64,000 nucleotides of DNA. Source: Bacteroidota bacterium (GTDB taxonomy: Bacteria; Bacteroidota; Ignavibacteria; Ignavibacteriales; Ignavibacteriaceae). Both the position numbers and the translations under genes were made by a program. Below are positions 17,900 through 26,289 of this stretch, one piece after another (the first letter of the stretch is position 1; every line of letters starts with the position of its first letter). The notes beneath the pieces were generated by a model. It had not been told where the DNA came from, did no database searches, and was given only the letters and a program-made list of their open reading frames with translations. The DNA lies in contig JAIUOE010000004.1 of assembly GCA_020161395.1 (NCBI GenBank), forward strand, positions 186,001-250,000, in the 5' to 3' direction.

Positions 17900-18661
17900 T
17901 CAAAAGATTAAGTTGACAGGATTGTCAGTTTTTGCAATGTTGCCAATACATCCTGCCACATTCGTAATTGTTCGTTTGGCATCCTTCGCAACATCAGCGC
18001 ACTCCTTGAGAGCTGTTGCATGTGTAAATACATCCGTCACGCCTTCAGGGATAGTAAACGATAAGTTAGCAAGCAGATCATCGTAAGTTCCTCCGGGTAG
18101 ATAAGTAGCTTTTAACCAATTTAATAATTTGTCACTACTTGTTACAGGAGTTAAAAGTTCACCGACAATTGTAAAATCCAGCGAGTATCTCGGCATAATC
18201 GAATGTGATCGGGCATTACCGGTTAAACTAAAACTGTCAATATCAATCGATCCGTATTTCTGAAAATTAAAATCGTAATAGTTCAAGAAGTACATTGAAT
18301 CATCAGGATTTATCAACTTGCTAAGAGTTACTACATTATCCCGAAAATATTTAAGTCTCTCAAAACCTGACATATAAGTACCGGCAATAAGGCGTCGATC
18401 TTCTCCAAAATAACCATTAAGATTACATTTCTCCGGCTGTAAAGAATATTTTGTAATGCTTATCAAGTCTGTAGTTTGAATGCGATAATTTCGACTCATC
18501 AACTGATAACTGATACCTTCCGGCATTACTCCGAGATACACGACATCTTCTTGAGAAAATGCGTCAGGTGCATCAGGATTTTTTATGTACAATTTCGTGT
18601 TGATTCGAATCATTTCGAACACGATATAATTTTTGCGAGGGGGATAAAATTTCTGCTTCAT
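17900..18661 (-). CDS. Baseplate/tail protein of unknown family
   Basis: A 253-residue protein between the spike and the LysM-wedge gene. It starts with strands (YIVFEMIRINTKLYIKNP, LGVMPEGISYQLMSRNY), continues with the helical FERLKYFRDN, and then has strands ending in MPRYSLDFTIVGELLTPV. This order recalls proteins at the XkdP/gp53 position of contractile tails, which carry a hub-proximal domain before LysM. Here LysM is in the next gene instead, so the two may be the halves of an ancestral XkdP-like protein. That is an inference. It has no membrane segment or enzyme motif. Confidence 0.55.
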   Translation of the reverse strand: MKQKFYPPRKNYIVFEMIRINTKLYIKNPDAPDAFSQEDVVYLGVMPEGISYQLMSRNYRIQTTDLISITKYSLQPEKCNLNGYFGEDRRLIAGTYMSGFERLKYFRDNVVTLSKLINPDDSMYFLNYYDFNFQKYGSIDIDSFSLTGNARSHSIMPRYSLDFTIVGELLTPVTSSDKLLNWLKATYLPGGTYDDLLANLSFTIPEGVTDVFTHATALKECADVAKDAKRTITNVAGCIGNIAKTDNPVNLIF

Positions 18662-18663
18662 GG

Positions 18664-19638
18664 TTATATCGTCTTCATAAAGTCATTGATACGAACAATG
18701 ATGGCGGAAAGTTTGGTTTTACTCGCAGGTTCGAGTCCTGTTGTCGGTCCCTGGGGATGGGTGAATGTCAACTCTCCTATTGTTTTTGTCAGATCACTCA
18801 ACAATTTTCTCAAGGATTCTTTTTCCTCGCTCTCATTTTCAGTCGGGATGGTTCGGATATTGAAAATATTCGTTTCTACGGTAACTCCTGCATCACTCAC
18901 TTTCAGAAGATTATCAGATTTTAATTTTATTGTTACACCATCTTCTCGGACACTGATTCTATGCTCCTTGCTTCTTAATTCCAAACCTTCAGGATTACAC
19001 AATACTTGATTACCGAAACAGTCTCCAATTGAAAAATAATCTCGCCCGGCAACTATTTCAGAAATAAGCTTACCCGATTTATCAATTTTCTTAACTGAGA
19101 TATCACCGTTTGCGGAAAGGTCAAAATAGCCTGATGCCGGATGTTTTCCTTTTAAATTAATTCTCATGCCGACAGAATCGTTTGTGCTTTCCACGCTGTT
19201 CAGAATCATTTCAAATTGACCCTCAGAAGTTTCGCGAAGCACAAATAAACGGTTGGAATTATTCCTCTGAAAAACAAATTCGGTTAAATCTTTCATTGTG
19301 GGTTCGGATTGTAAAAATTTGGAACTATGCGGGCTGATGAGATTTGAAAGACTTCCTAAAATGATTATCGCCTTCGAGGCACTATCGACCTTGATTGCAA
19401 TTAGTTGATCACCGCTATTAATCACTTTCATTTCATCATACACTCGAATTCCGGGAAAATTCTTAATCCCCTCACTTTCATTCCAATTACTGACCAAAAA
19501 CATGATCTTCGAATAATCATATACTGTACCGCTGTTATCCTCAAAATAAAGAGTTCCGGTTTCAGTTACTAATTTCAGAAATCCAAAAACGAACTTTGAT
19601 TCTGTTTGAATCGATTTAAAATCGTTACTTATTTCCAT
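18664..19638 (-). CDS. Baseplate spike / gpV-like puncturing protein
   Basis: A 324-residue protein. An N-terminal OB-like domain (about 10-115) includes GDQLIAIKVDSASKAIIILGS. The middle is a strand repeat of the beta-helix spike type (GYFDLSANGDISVKK, LELRSKEHRISVRED, GVTIKLKSDNLLKV). The C-terminal THPQGPTTGLEPAS resembles the 'HxHxxxGPxGPP' end of phage spikes. Such trimers tip the tail tube and pierce the outer membrane. It starts at the stop of the hub gene (shared base 19638). Confidence 0.75.
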   Translation of the reverse strand: MEISNDFKSIQTESKFVFGFLKLVTETGTLYFEDNSGTVYDYSKIMFLVSNWNESEGIKNFPGIRVYDEMKVINSGDQLIAIKVDSASKAIIILGSLSNLISPHSSKFLQSEPTMKDLTEFVFQRNNSNRLFVLRETSEGQFEMILNSVESTNDSVGMRINLKGKHPASGYFDLSANGDISVKKIDKSGKLISEIVAGRDYFSIGDCFGNQVLCNPEGLELRSKEHRISVREDGVTIKLKSDNLLKVSDAGVTVETNIFNIRTIPTENESEEKESLRKLLSDLTKTIGELTFTHPQGPTTGLEPASKTKLSAIIVRINDFMKTI

Positions 19639-22016
19639 TAATTATCCTTCAGATATTGTGCTAATTCAACGAGCGGAAATGCAGGTGATACATTATGTTT
19701 GTTCCTATCAAAATTGTGGTGACTCACGATCCCTTTAAAGCCTATATAACTTGCGGACAGACTAAAATCTGTAATCACTCTTTTGGGGATGTTGAACTTA
19801 TTGCAAAGTCTTAACACTTCCTGAAAAGTTGTATTAATCTGTGCCTCTGTGTATGCTGCGAAATACCGACTTCCTCTATACTCAACTTTATTATCGAAAA
19901 CTTGTCCTGTGTAGACAGTGCTTATTGTCTTGCCATCGACCGAAGTGTAATATATCCCATTTTTAAGTATCAGTGCTCCCCAGTTCTCAAGTTCAATGCC
20001 TATGCTATATCGGTCTTGAAATCCTCCCTGTGATGAATGATATGCCCACTGTTGAAAGTCCGGGATAGTTTGAACAACATTCCCATCTTTGCCTATTATC
20101 ATGTGAGCTGCGATTTTAATTTTCTTCTCTTTTTCGAGATCGGTTTCTCTATTCCACTCTGCAATAGCCCCCTCAATCCCATCTGCGCCCGTATGATGCA
20201 AAACAATCTGATTCTTAAAATAAGTGTCCTGATAGAATGCACTCTTTTCGATTGGGCGATTGATCGATTTGTATTTGCTAAATTGCCTTTTCTTATCCTC
20301 TTTAATGTCTGTATCAGAAGCTATATCATCTGTCGCATGTTGATTAATTTCATCTTGCGTTTTTGTTTCTGACTTTCTATAGTATGGCAAAGTATCAAAT
20401 TTCGTTTTCCAGATATACTCGAAGTATTTATAGATCATGTCGCTGGCGTCATTGTCAGTAATGACAGGGATCCCGCGAATTAAACCAAGATTGGTTTGAA
20501 ACTCACTCCCCACACTCCAAGTGTGTTGAATCGACTGAATGTAATATTCCATCCCTCTCCCGGAAAAGGGTTTTAGCCCATCGACTGTATCTATCACATA
20601 GAAATACTCTTTATCTGCGATTTGAAGTCGGGTTCCGAGCTTGATTGTTTCATCTCCGGGGACGATTATCTGCCCGTTCTCAAGATATGGGAAACCATAC
20701 CACTCAAGCCCCTTTTCTCTTTTTGTCATTAATGATTCGTGTGCCCGCGCTAATGCCCCCGGCTCAATGGCTCCTATAGATTCTTTTTTCTTTCTGGCGT
20801 CATCATATTCTTGGTGCTCTCTGCCAAAATTCATTGGGTTCCGTGAAGTAAGTTTTAACTCTCGAAGTCCAAATTCCATCAACCCTTCACCGTTGATTAT
20901 CGGGGGTGAGTAACCAAAAAGTGAAAGATCACTCCCCTGTGGTGCCAAAATGCTGTTGTTATACTCAAGCGTGAAATAATTGAAATACTCTTTATCGGTA
21001 ATCGAAAAATTCAATTGTCGAATATCCCTGGTTGAGGTGACAAGGGAAATTGGCAGATCATCAAAATATAGCCACTCATCAGAGTTCGCTTTTAGCCCCT
21101 TACTGTCAAGTTCTTTCTGTCTCAGTCTATCAATTTTTTTGTAAGAGTACGGAATTGGTCTGATAATAAGTTTATCGACTGTTCTCGATGTACCGTCGTC
21201 CGTCTTATAAGAATCGATTTCCGTAAACATCTCGTAGAATCTTGAATCTATACACTGTTCCAGATAATTCCACAAATTCCCCGTATAAATGCTTAACTCG
21301 GGTCCGAATAAAAATTCGTTTTTCAAGACTCTGACACTCGATATTTTTTCTGCATTACCTCGAAAATCAAGTATATCACCGATTTGCACTTTACGGGCTT
21401 GCCCTGCATCATTGTAGACAAGGAATTTTCTTTGTCTTATTCCATTCTGAAGGATCCATTGAATTGCTTTGTCAGGGGTGTTAAGAAATACACTCTTTCC
21501 ATCTTTATCCAATCCCCTGCTAAATTTCATAAAATCATATCCGTCCTGACCAAACCACTCTTTAATCATCGCTTCATGTTCTTTGCCCGTGAATGATGCA
21601 AGGATTTGACTACCAACTATGCTTTCAGAGATTAAAGTTTTTCCTAAAATACTGCTCGCACTAATTGTTAAAGCTTGCGATGGTTGAGCTGAATTTTGGT
21701 TGATGCTTTCCTTCGGAATGTCGATTAAACCGATAAATGTATACTCGGAGTTTAACCGGTTTAGCTTAACCCAAATCAATTGATACGGTCGCATCAATCT
21801 CATCACGAGTGATTTCCACATAACATTGTTTAATATCGTATCCCGTGTGGTTTCCCCCGGAGCCGGTGCCAATTGTATCGAGCAGCTTGAAATATTTCTT
21901 CCAATTGCCTTATTGATTGAAATCGATTGAACAAATCGACTCATATCGAAATAATTATGGTCAGTTAATACTAAAACAAGTGGGAGATTGCTTTTTAATC
22001 TTGGCTGATTAACCAT
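19638..22016 (-). CDS. Baseplate hub protein with C-terminal N-acetylmuramoyl-L-alanine amidase domain
   Basis: A 792-residue protein. Residues 1-590 are hub-like: the N-terminus FDMSRFVQSISINKAIGRNISSC and the long strand-rich part resemble gpD/gp27-type hubs, and TRLQIADKEYFYVIDTVDG is typical. Residues about 598-792 are an Amidase_2 domain with the Zn ligands in IVLHHTG (about 601) and VSHHNFDRNKHNVSPAF (about 763), plus IGIELENWG. It would cleave the amide bond between MurNAc and the stem peptide locally during DNA entry. Its amidase domain is clearly related to the separate amidase at 35150-35830. The start overlaps the tape measure end by 8 bases. Confidence 0.85.
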   Translation of the reverse strand: MVNQPRLKSNLPLVLVLTDHNYFDMSRFVQSISINKAIGRNISSCSIQLAPAPGETTRDTILNNVMWKSLVMRLMRPYQLIWVKLNRLNSEYTFIGLIDIPKESINQNSAQPSQALTISASSILGKTLISESIVGSQILASFTGKEHEAMIKEWFGQDGYDFMKFSRGLDKDGKSVFLNTPDKAIQWILQNGIRQRKFLVYNDAGQARKVQIGDILDFRGNAEKISSVRVLKNEFLFGPELSIYTGNLWNYLEQCIDSRFYEMFTEIDSYKTDDGTSRTVDKLIIRPIPYSYKKIDRLRQKELDSKGLKANSDEWLYFDDLPISLVTSTRDIRQLNFSITDKEYFNYFTLEYNNSILAPQGSDLSLFGYSPPIINGEGLMEFGLRELKLTSRNPMNFGREHQEYDDARKKKESIGAIEPGALARAHESLMTKREKGLEWYGFPYLENGQIIVPGDETIKLGTRLQIADKEYFYVIDTVDGLKPFSGRGMEYYIQSIQHTWSVGSEFQTNLGLIRGIPVITDNDASDMIYKYFEYIWKTKFDTLPYYRKSETKTQDEINQHATDDIASDTDIKEDKKRQFSKYKSINRPIEKSAFYQDTYFKNQIVLHHTGADGIEGAIAEWNRETDLEKEKKIKIAAHMIIGKDGNVVQTIPDFQQWAYHSSQGGFQDRYSIGIELENWGALILKNGIYYTSVDGKTISTVYTGQVFDNKVEYRGSRYFAAYTEAQINTTFQEVLRLCNKFNIPKRVITDFSLSASYIGFKGIVSHHNFDRNKHNVSPAFPLVELAQYLKDN

Positions 22017-24798
22017 AATAGATATTTTCGGGCTTGTTGTTCACAACCGGTGTCTCCTGAAACAGCCAATTTTCCATGGCATTGTCTTTAATCAGGGTGA
22101 CATTAACAATTGCCTGACTTTTTTCAACTGCTGCTTTCAATCTATCGATTCCTTCTTTGATATCCAAAAGCACTTTTCCATTACTATTGTTATTCGAAGC
22201 TATTTGAGGTTTATTCATATCACCCATGATGATGCTTTCGAGATCCCGTGATCGAGAGGGTTGCAGGATGACTCCGTATCCTTTCAGCCATTCTTCATAA
22301 GTACCACCGTTCTGAAAGAATTGTGATTTCTGAAATCGGTTATATTCCTCTGGTGAGTGCACTCTTGGCGTTAATTTATTTTCACTGTTAGTTTTTTTGT
22401 CACTCCCATCCTTTATCTCAAATTTCTTATTATAATTTATCCAGTAACTCGATTTCGGAGGGAATACTTCTCTTACAATATCCTCATGTCTTTCAGGTTT
22501 ACTTATCACTCTTAATAATAAAGAATCCACCTGTTCTCTATTTATCATCCCGTCATTATACATCTTTGCTACTTGATACCCCATGCTGATGTCTTGCATC
22601 TTTTGGAATCTTTCAAAAATCCCCGGGACACTGCTTAAAATACCTAGATAAGTGTTCGTTTTGGATTGCATGCTTTCAACCATACTTTTCCATGTCCCGC
22701 CAATGCTCGCAGCTTGATCTGACAATGCTTTAATCGATCTTTTAGAAGCTGCTACGGATTCTTCGGCACCTGTTTTAAGCAGTTGTATATATCTCTCCTG
22801 TGAGTCTTTGAGTTTATCGGTTGATTCACCTAACATCGTGAATTTTTCACCGTTCTCAATGGCTTTTTGAAGAGCTGTTACAACCTCTTCGAAAGTTCTC
22901 TTTACCTTTGTAGGCTTACCATCAACCATTTCTGTAACTTCGGTTTCCCCTTTGTATATCAGGTCAGTTATATGACTTGCGAAACCTTCCGGGGGATTAC
23001 CTCCCAGCTGGTTCAGTACACGATTAAACAGATTTTGTCTGTTCCCTGCTAAAGCAGGTGATTCACTATCAGATTTGACTCCTTTTAAAACTGTTAACAA
23101 GTGTGGAAGGTTTTGAGCATCATTGAGCCCCGCTTGTTTTATATTGTAATATTCTTCCAAACTCTTTGGTTGAAGTGTTTGATATAACCAAGCATCTGCC
23201 GCAAGATTCTTGGGCTGTAACATACTACCCAAGTGGGACAGTGTTTGAGTCCCAAATTGATCAATTCTACCGTACGGATCAGCATTACCGAAAAATATCT
23301 CCGGAATTCTTGATAACACCATACCTTTCTCCATATCGGCTTTAACTGTATATTTTAGCTGGTCTGATTGGATTTGAAGCATTGTCTCAAGTATTTTGAT
23401 TGCTTTTGAAGGATCAATATTGTCACCGTATTGGCTCCTTCCATAGTCTAAAGCTTTAAAAAGTCCTTCAGCTCCAACATCTTTGCCGGTTAACCATCTA
23501 TACTTGTTGACACCAAATACCTGTTGCGGTTCGAGACCGTGCATTTGTGCAAAATCATGTTGCTGCTTAAAAAGCGAATTATCATAAAACCCGGCTGTCT
23601 CTGCAAAACCTAATTGCTCCTGAACCTGTTCAGGCAAGGTCATATAACTGAATTGACTTACTCCACCCGGCTGTCCGATTCGAGCCCGTCCTCGTGCACC
23701 CGCAATATCGTATTGATAATAGGTTTGAACTTTCGGTGCTACATTTGCAAGAATTTCTGACATAAATTTTATATCTGATTCAAGTTTGCTCTGCTTATCA
23801 GTCAGATACTTTTGCAAGTTTATTTCCTGCTCGCCTACGCTTTTCCCGATAAATAAATCAGTTACCCCCTTTCCGGCTTGTCCCCCTAAAAATGCTCCCG
23901 GAAGACCTCCAACCATACCTCCGACTATTGTCGCAATAACCCCGGTAATATTACCTATTTGAGCCCCTTCACCTTTCAATTTTTCTAATCCATATTGAGC
24001 CCGTGTAGATTCTTCAAAGAACTGCGCCATTTTATTTTGACCGTAGTTCCCCATCAGATCACCTACTTGAAACGCTGATCGATACTTTGCCTCCACTTGC
24101 TCATCAACTAAACCTCCTCGATAACCGAGTAAGTAGTTTTTTAATGCCTGCTGTGCAACAGGACCAACCATCAAACTTCCCACTACCATTTTCGCGACAT
24201 TTTCAATATTGGACAAGAAACCAGTGCCTTTATTCAGCTCGTTAAGTGATGGATCGCCAACATTCTTGTTCGGGTCGAAGTAGCGGTCAAAAGTTGAAAC
24301 AAGTTTTTTGGTGAGGTCTTCAAAAGCTTCTCTAATAGCTGCTAACTCAGCTTTTCGTAAGCTCTTTTCCTCTTCTGACAAATTGCCACTTAGTAACTCT
24401 TTCTCTGCTGTTTCTACAAAATTTTGAAGTCCGTCTCCTGCTCGATCCAAAAACTCATCTGCTTTTCTTTTTCTGCCCCACCATTGATTTTTGGGCAACA
24501 AACCAGGACCATAGTATCGATTTATTTTTGTCTGAAAATCAATTGCATCACCTGTAATATCTTGCATTAAAAATTTTGCGGGGTCACTCAACTGTTGTTG
24601 AAAATCTGCAAGCGATGTCGGATCAACATTCTTTGCAAGGTCTTTGTATAATGGCGAATTTCTCATTTTCTCCACCGACTCAAGCGGGGCAGAATCATTA
24701 ACTCGATCATTGAGTGATTTTAATTCATTCTCCACTTCCGCCACACCCATCAGGGCGTCAATTCTTGCACGAATGCTAACTACTAAACTTTCTTCCAT
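22009..24798 (-). CDS. Tape measure protein
   Basis: A 929-residue protein directly after the frameshifted tail chaperone, the fixed place of the tape measure gene. It is mostly helical, with an N-terminal coiled region (ARIDALMGVAEVENELKSLNDR). A glycine-rich hydrophobic segment at about 285-315 (GVIATIVGGMVGGLPGAFLG) is of the kind that inserts into the inner membrane during DNA injection. The C-terminus NKPENIYYG follows a helical bundle. The protein sets tail length and is ejected with DNA. No peptidase motif was seen in it. Confidence 0.85.
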   Translation of the reverse strand: MEESLVVSIRARIDALMGVAEVENELKSLNDRVNDSAPLESVEKMRNSPLYKDLAKNVDPTSLADFQQQLSDPAKFLMQDITGDAIDFQTKINRYYGPGLLPKNQWWGRKRKADEFLDRAGDGLQNFVETAEKELLSGNLSEEEKSLRKAELAAIREAFEDLTKKLVSTFDRYFDPNKNVGDPSLNELNKGTGFLSNIENVAKMVVGSLMVGPVAQQALKNYLLGYRGGLVDEQVEAKYRSAFQVGDLMGNYGQNKMAQFFEESTRAQYGLEKLKGEGAQIGNITGVIATIVGGMVGGLPGAFLGGQAGKGVTDLFIGKSVGEQEINLQKYLTDKQSKLESDIKFMSEILANVAPKVQTYYQYDIAGARGRARIGQPGGVSQFSYMTLPEQVQEQLGFAETAGFYDNSLFKQQHDFAQMHGLEPQQVFGVNKYRWLTGKDVGAEGLFKALDYGRSQYGDNIDPSKAIKILETMLQIQSDQLKYTVKADMEKGMVLSRIPEIFFGNADPYGRIDQFGTQTLSHLGSMLQPKNLAADAWLYQTLQPKSLEEYYNIKQAGLNDAQNLPHLLTVLKGVKSDSESPALAGNRQNLFNRVLNQLGGNPPEGFASHITDLIYKGETEVTEMVDGKPTKVKRTFEEVVTALQKAIENGEKFTMLGESTDKLKDSQERYIQLLKTGAEESVAASKRSIKALSDQAASIGGTWKSMVESMQSKTNTYLGILSSVPGIFERFQKMQDISMGYQVAKMYNDGMINREQVDSLLLRVISKPERHEDIVREVFPPKSSYWINYNKKFEIKDGSDKKTNSENKLTPRVHSPEEYNRFQKSQFFQNGGTYEEWLKGYGVILQPSRSRDLESIIMGDMNKPQIASNNNSNGKVLLDIKEGIDRLKAAVEKSQAIVNVTLIKDNAMENWLFQETPVVNNKPENIYYG

Positions 24799-24855
24799 GT
24801 TTATCTTTCGTTGGTCACATAGTCTGATTACCGTTTATTTAATCTCATTTTAAGA

Positions 24856-25272
24856 TCACTCGTCGAACGGAAAATCTTTAAGTAAATTCTGCATATCGAA
24901 CCCTTCACTTTTTAAGATTTCCAATTCTTTTTTAAAGTCTTGAGCCATTAATTCATCTGCGTTTGGCACACTCGAGATTGATGCTTCAAATTCTTTTCTG
25001 TTTCGCTCAGGGTCTTTGATAAACCTGTCTACAATATCCTCGAACATATCTTGTATCATATCTGATTCAGTTGCATTGAGATAACGAGGATCGGTGGAAG
25101 AGTATCCATATTTTCTCTTCCACCAAATCCGAATGCTTATCCTGTGTTGCTCAACCCTCTCTCTGAATTTGGGATTAAGGTTCCTCTCTTCCTCACTCTG
25201 GAGAATCAGAGATAATAGTTCAGAATCCTGCTTGTTGACGAAAAAAGACTTTCTGTTGCTCCAAATAATCGA
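24856..25272 (-). CDS. Tail assembly chaperone, frameshifted C-terminal part (T region)
   Basis: This frame has no good start of its own. It is open from 25272, overlaps the end of the upstream ORF by about 50 bases, and sits +1 (equivalently -2) relative to it. From the T6 run onward it reads VNKQDSELLSLILQSEEERN, then SIRIWWKRKYGY, and ends LKDFPFDE. This gives about 127 residues added to the short chaperone. Tail chaperones G/GT of many phages are made this way just before the tape measure gene. ATG 25059 is an internal Met and unlikely to be the true start. Confidence 0.78.
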   Translation of the reverse strand, partial: SIIWSNRKSFFVNKQDSELLSLILQSEEERNLNPKFRERVEQHRISIRIWWKRKYGYSSTDPRYLNATESDMIQDMFEDIVDRFIKDPERNRKEFEASISSVPNADELMAQDFKKELEILKSEGFDMQNLLKDFPFDE

Positions 25273-25705
25273 TTAGCTGATTCACTTCTTGTTCACTCGC
25301 TTTATAGAAGTCATAGTTATCAGGTTTTGAGACACAAAGAACTTTTAATCTCGCAAAAGCGAATAAATTTTGTTTCTCGGCTAATAGTTTGGAATAACTG
25401 TTCCAATAAGCATTTCCCTCAACAAGTTTTCTCGCAGCTTCCCATCGTTCTGTTTCAGAAGTATCTAATGAGTTGCATTTGTCAACCAAATCGGAAGATT
25501 CATTTTCGCCAAGTCGATCAATGTTGAATTTCAAATATTGTGCACACTTGGTTTCGATTAACTCTTCGAGCTCAGTAAATCCCTCGACACCTCTTCCGTA
25601 AAGATTTACTGCCTCGGAATTAATTTTGAATTTATCCTGTACGGTTTCATTCACTCGAAATTCAAATCGTCCAAATTCGGTTTCTATAACAACTGTCTGT
25701 GACAT
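25220..25705 (-). CDS. Tail assembly chaperone, short form (G protein)
   Basis: A 161-residue protein between the tail tube gene and the tape measure. It begins with a beta hairpin (VVIETEFGRFEFRVNETV) and continues as an acidic, helix-rich domain with KCNSLDTSETERWEAARKL and LRVLCVSKP-like segments. Chaperones of this kind coat the tape measure before tube polymerisation. The last codons overlap the +1 frame, and the frame ends at TGA 25220-25222. Size and place match G; sequence similarity to a named family was not recognised. Confidence 0.72.
   Translation of the reverse strand: MSQTVVIETEFGRFEFRVNETVQDKFKINSEAVNLYGRGVEGFTELEELIETKCAQYLKFNIDRLGENESSDLVDKCNSLDTSETERWEAARKLVEGNAYWNSYSKLLAEKQNLFAFARLKVLCVSKPDNYDFYKASEQEVNQLIDYLEQQKVFFRQQAGF
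25236..25250 (-). promoter_or_regulatory. Programmed ribosomal frameshift site in the tail chaperone gene
   Basis: The minus strand reads AGTC-TTTTTT-CGTC, with zero-frame codons GTC TTT TTT CGT. A peptidyl-tRNA-Phe (anticodon GAA) on UUU could slip +1 to UUC, which it pairs with better. Alternatively it could slip -2 along the six U residues, as in phage Mu. Both place the ribosome in the downstream frame. A -1 slip would end after about 12 codons at TGA, so it is disfavoured. Confidence 0.65.
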
Positions 25706-25719
25706 TAGAATTTTCCTTT

Positions 25720-26271
25720 TTACTGTGTAATGCTTGCTGGATAGGGCGAACTTGGATTATATTTCTTCCATTGCGCTCCTGTGATTCTTTTTCTGTAAAT
25801 GAGAGCAAAATTTCTCATGTACATCTGTTGTGCAGAGAAACCACCTGAGTTGTTCGCAATCTTCATACCGATAAAAACATCAGTGACTTTGAGAGCTGCA
25901 ATGGTAAGGGGATCTGCCTGTCGAGACATCCTAATCATACCGATAAATTCTTTATCCTCTCTCAGGTTCGAATAACTACCGAGGTTATCATTTAGACCGA
26001 GGAAATATATAGATGTGATCTGGATCTGACCCGGGTTCTGGGCTCCGGTAACGATTTCCGTAGCAACTCTTTCTCCCCATTCCATTACCGGCATCTGCTG
26101 TGCCCCATCGTTCCAGTTTGCACCGATACCCCGAGCAATTAAACTGCCTGCAACAGGATCAACAAGATCAAAGATTAAATCCGCTCCGGCGAATGATCTG
26201 TGATAAATACCTGAGTTGCTGACGATTATTTGTCCCGGATTGACAGGATCGTGATATGTATTATCGTACAT
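25720..26271 (-). CDS. Tail tube protein
   Basis: A 183-residue protein encoded immediately after the sheath, the conserved sheath-tube order of contractile tails. It is strand-rich with one short helix, including HRSFAGADLIFDLVDPVAG, MPVMEWGERVATEIV and MYMRNFALIYRKRITGAQW. This suits the gp19-like tube fold, where hexameric rings stack to form the DNA channel. No other domain is present. Expression is expected to be high, as for the sheath 18 bases upstream. Confidence 0.8.
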   Translation of the reverse strand: MYDNTYHDPVNPGQIIVSNSGIYHRSFAGADLIFDLVDPVAGSLIARGIGANWNDGAQQMPVMEWGERVATEIVTGAQNPGQIQITSIYFLGLNDNLGSYSNLREDKEFIGMIRMSRQADPLTIAALKVTDVFIGMKIANNSGGFSAQQMYMRNFALIYRKRITGAQWKKYNPSSPYPASITQ

Positions 26272-26289
26272 TGTGTAAATTCCTTATTA

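Noticed and set aside
24856..25059. Separate 67-residue gene starting at ATG 25059
   Set aside because: The frame is open well upstream and continues from the frameshift site. This ATG has no clear ribosome binding site and is an internal Met of the extension.
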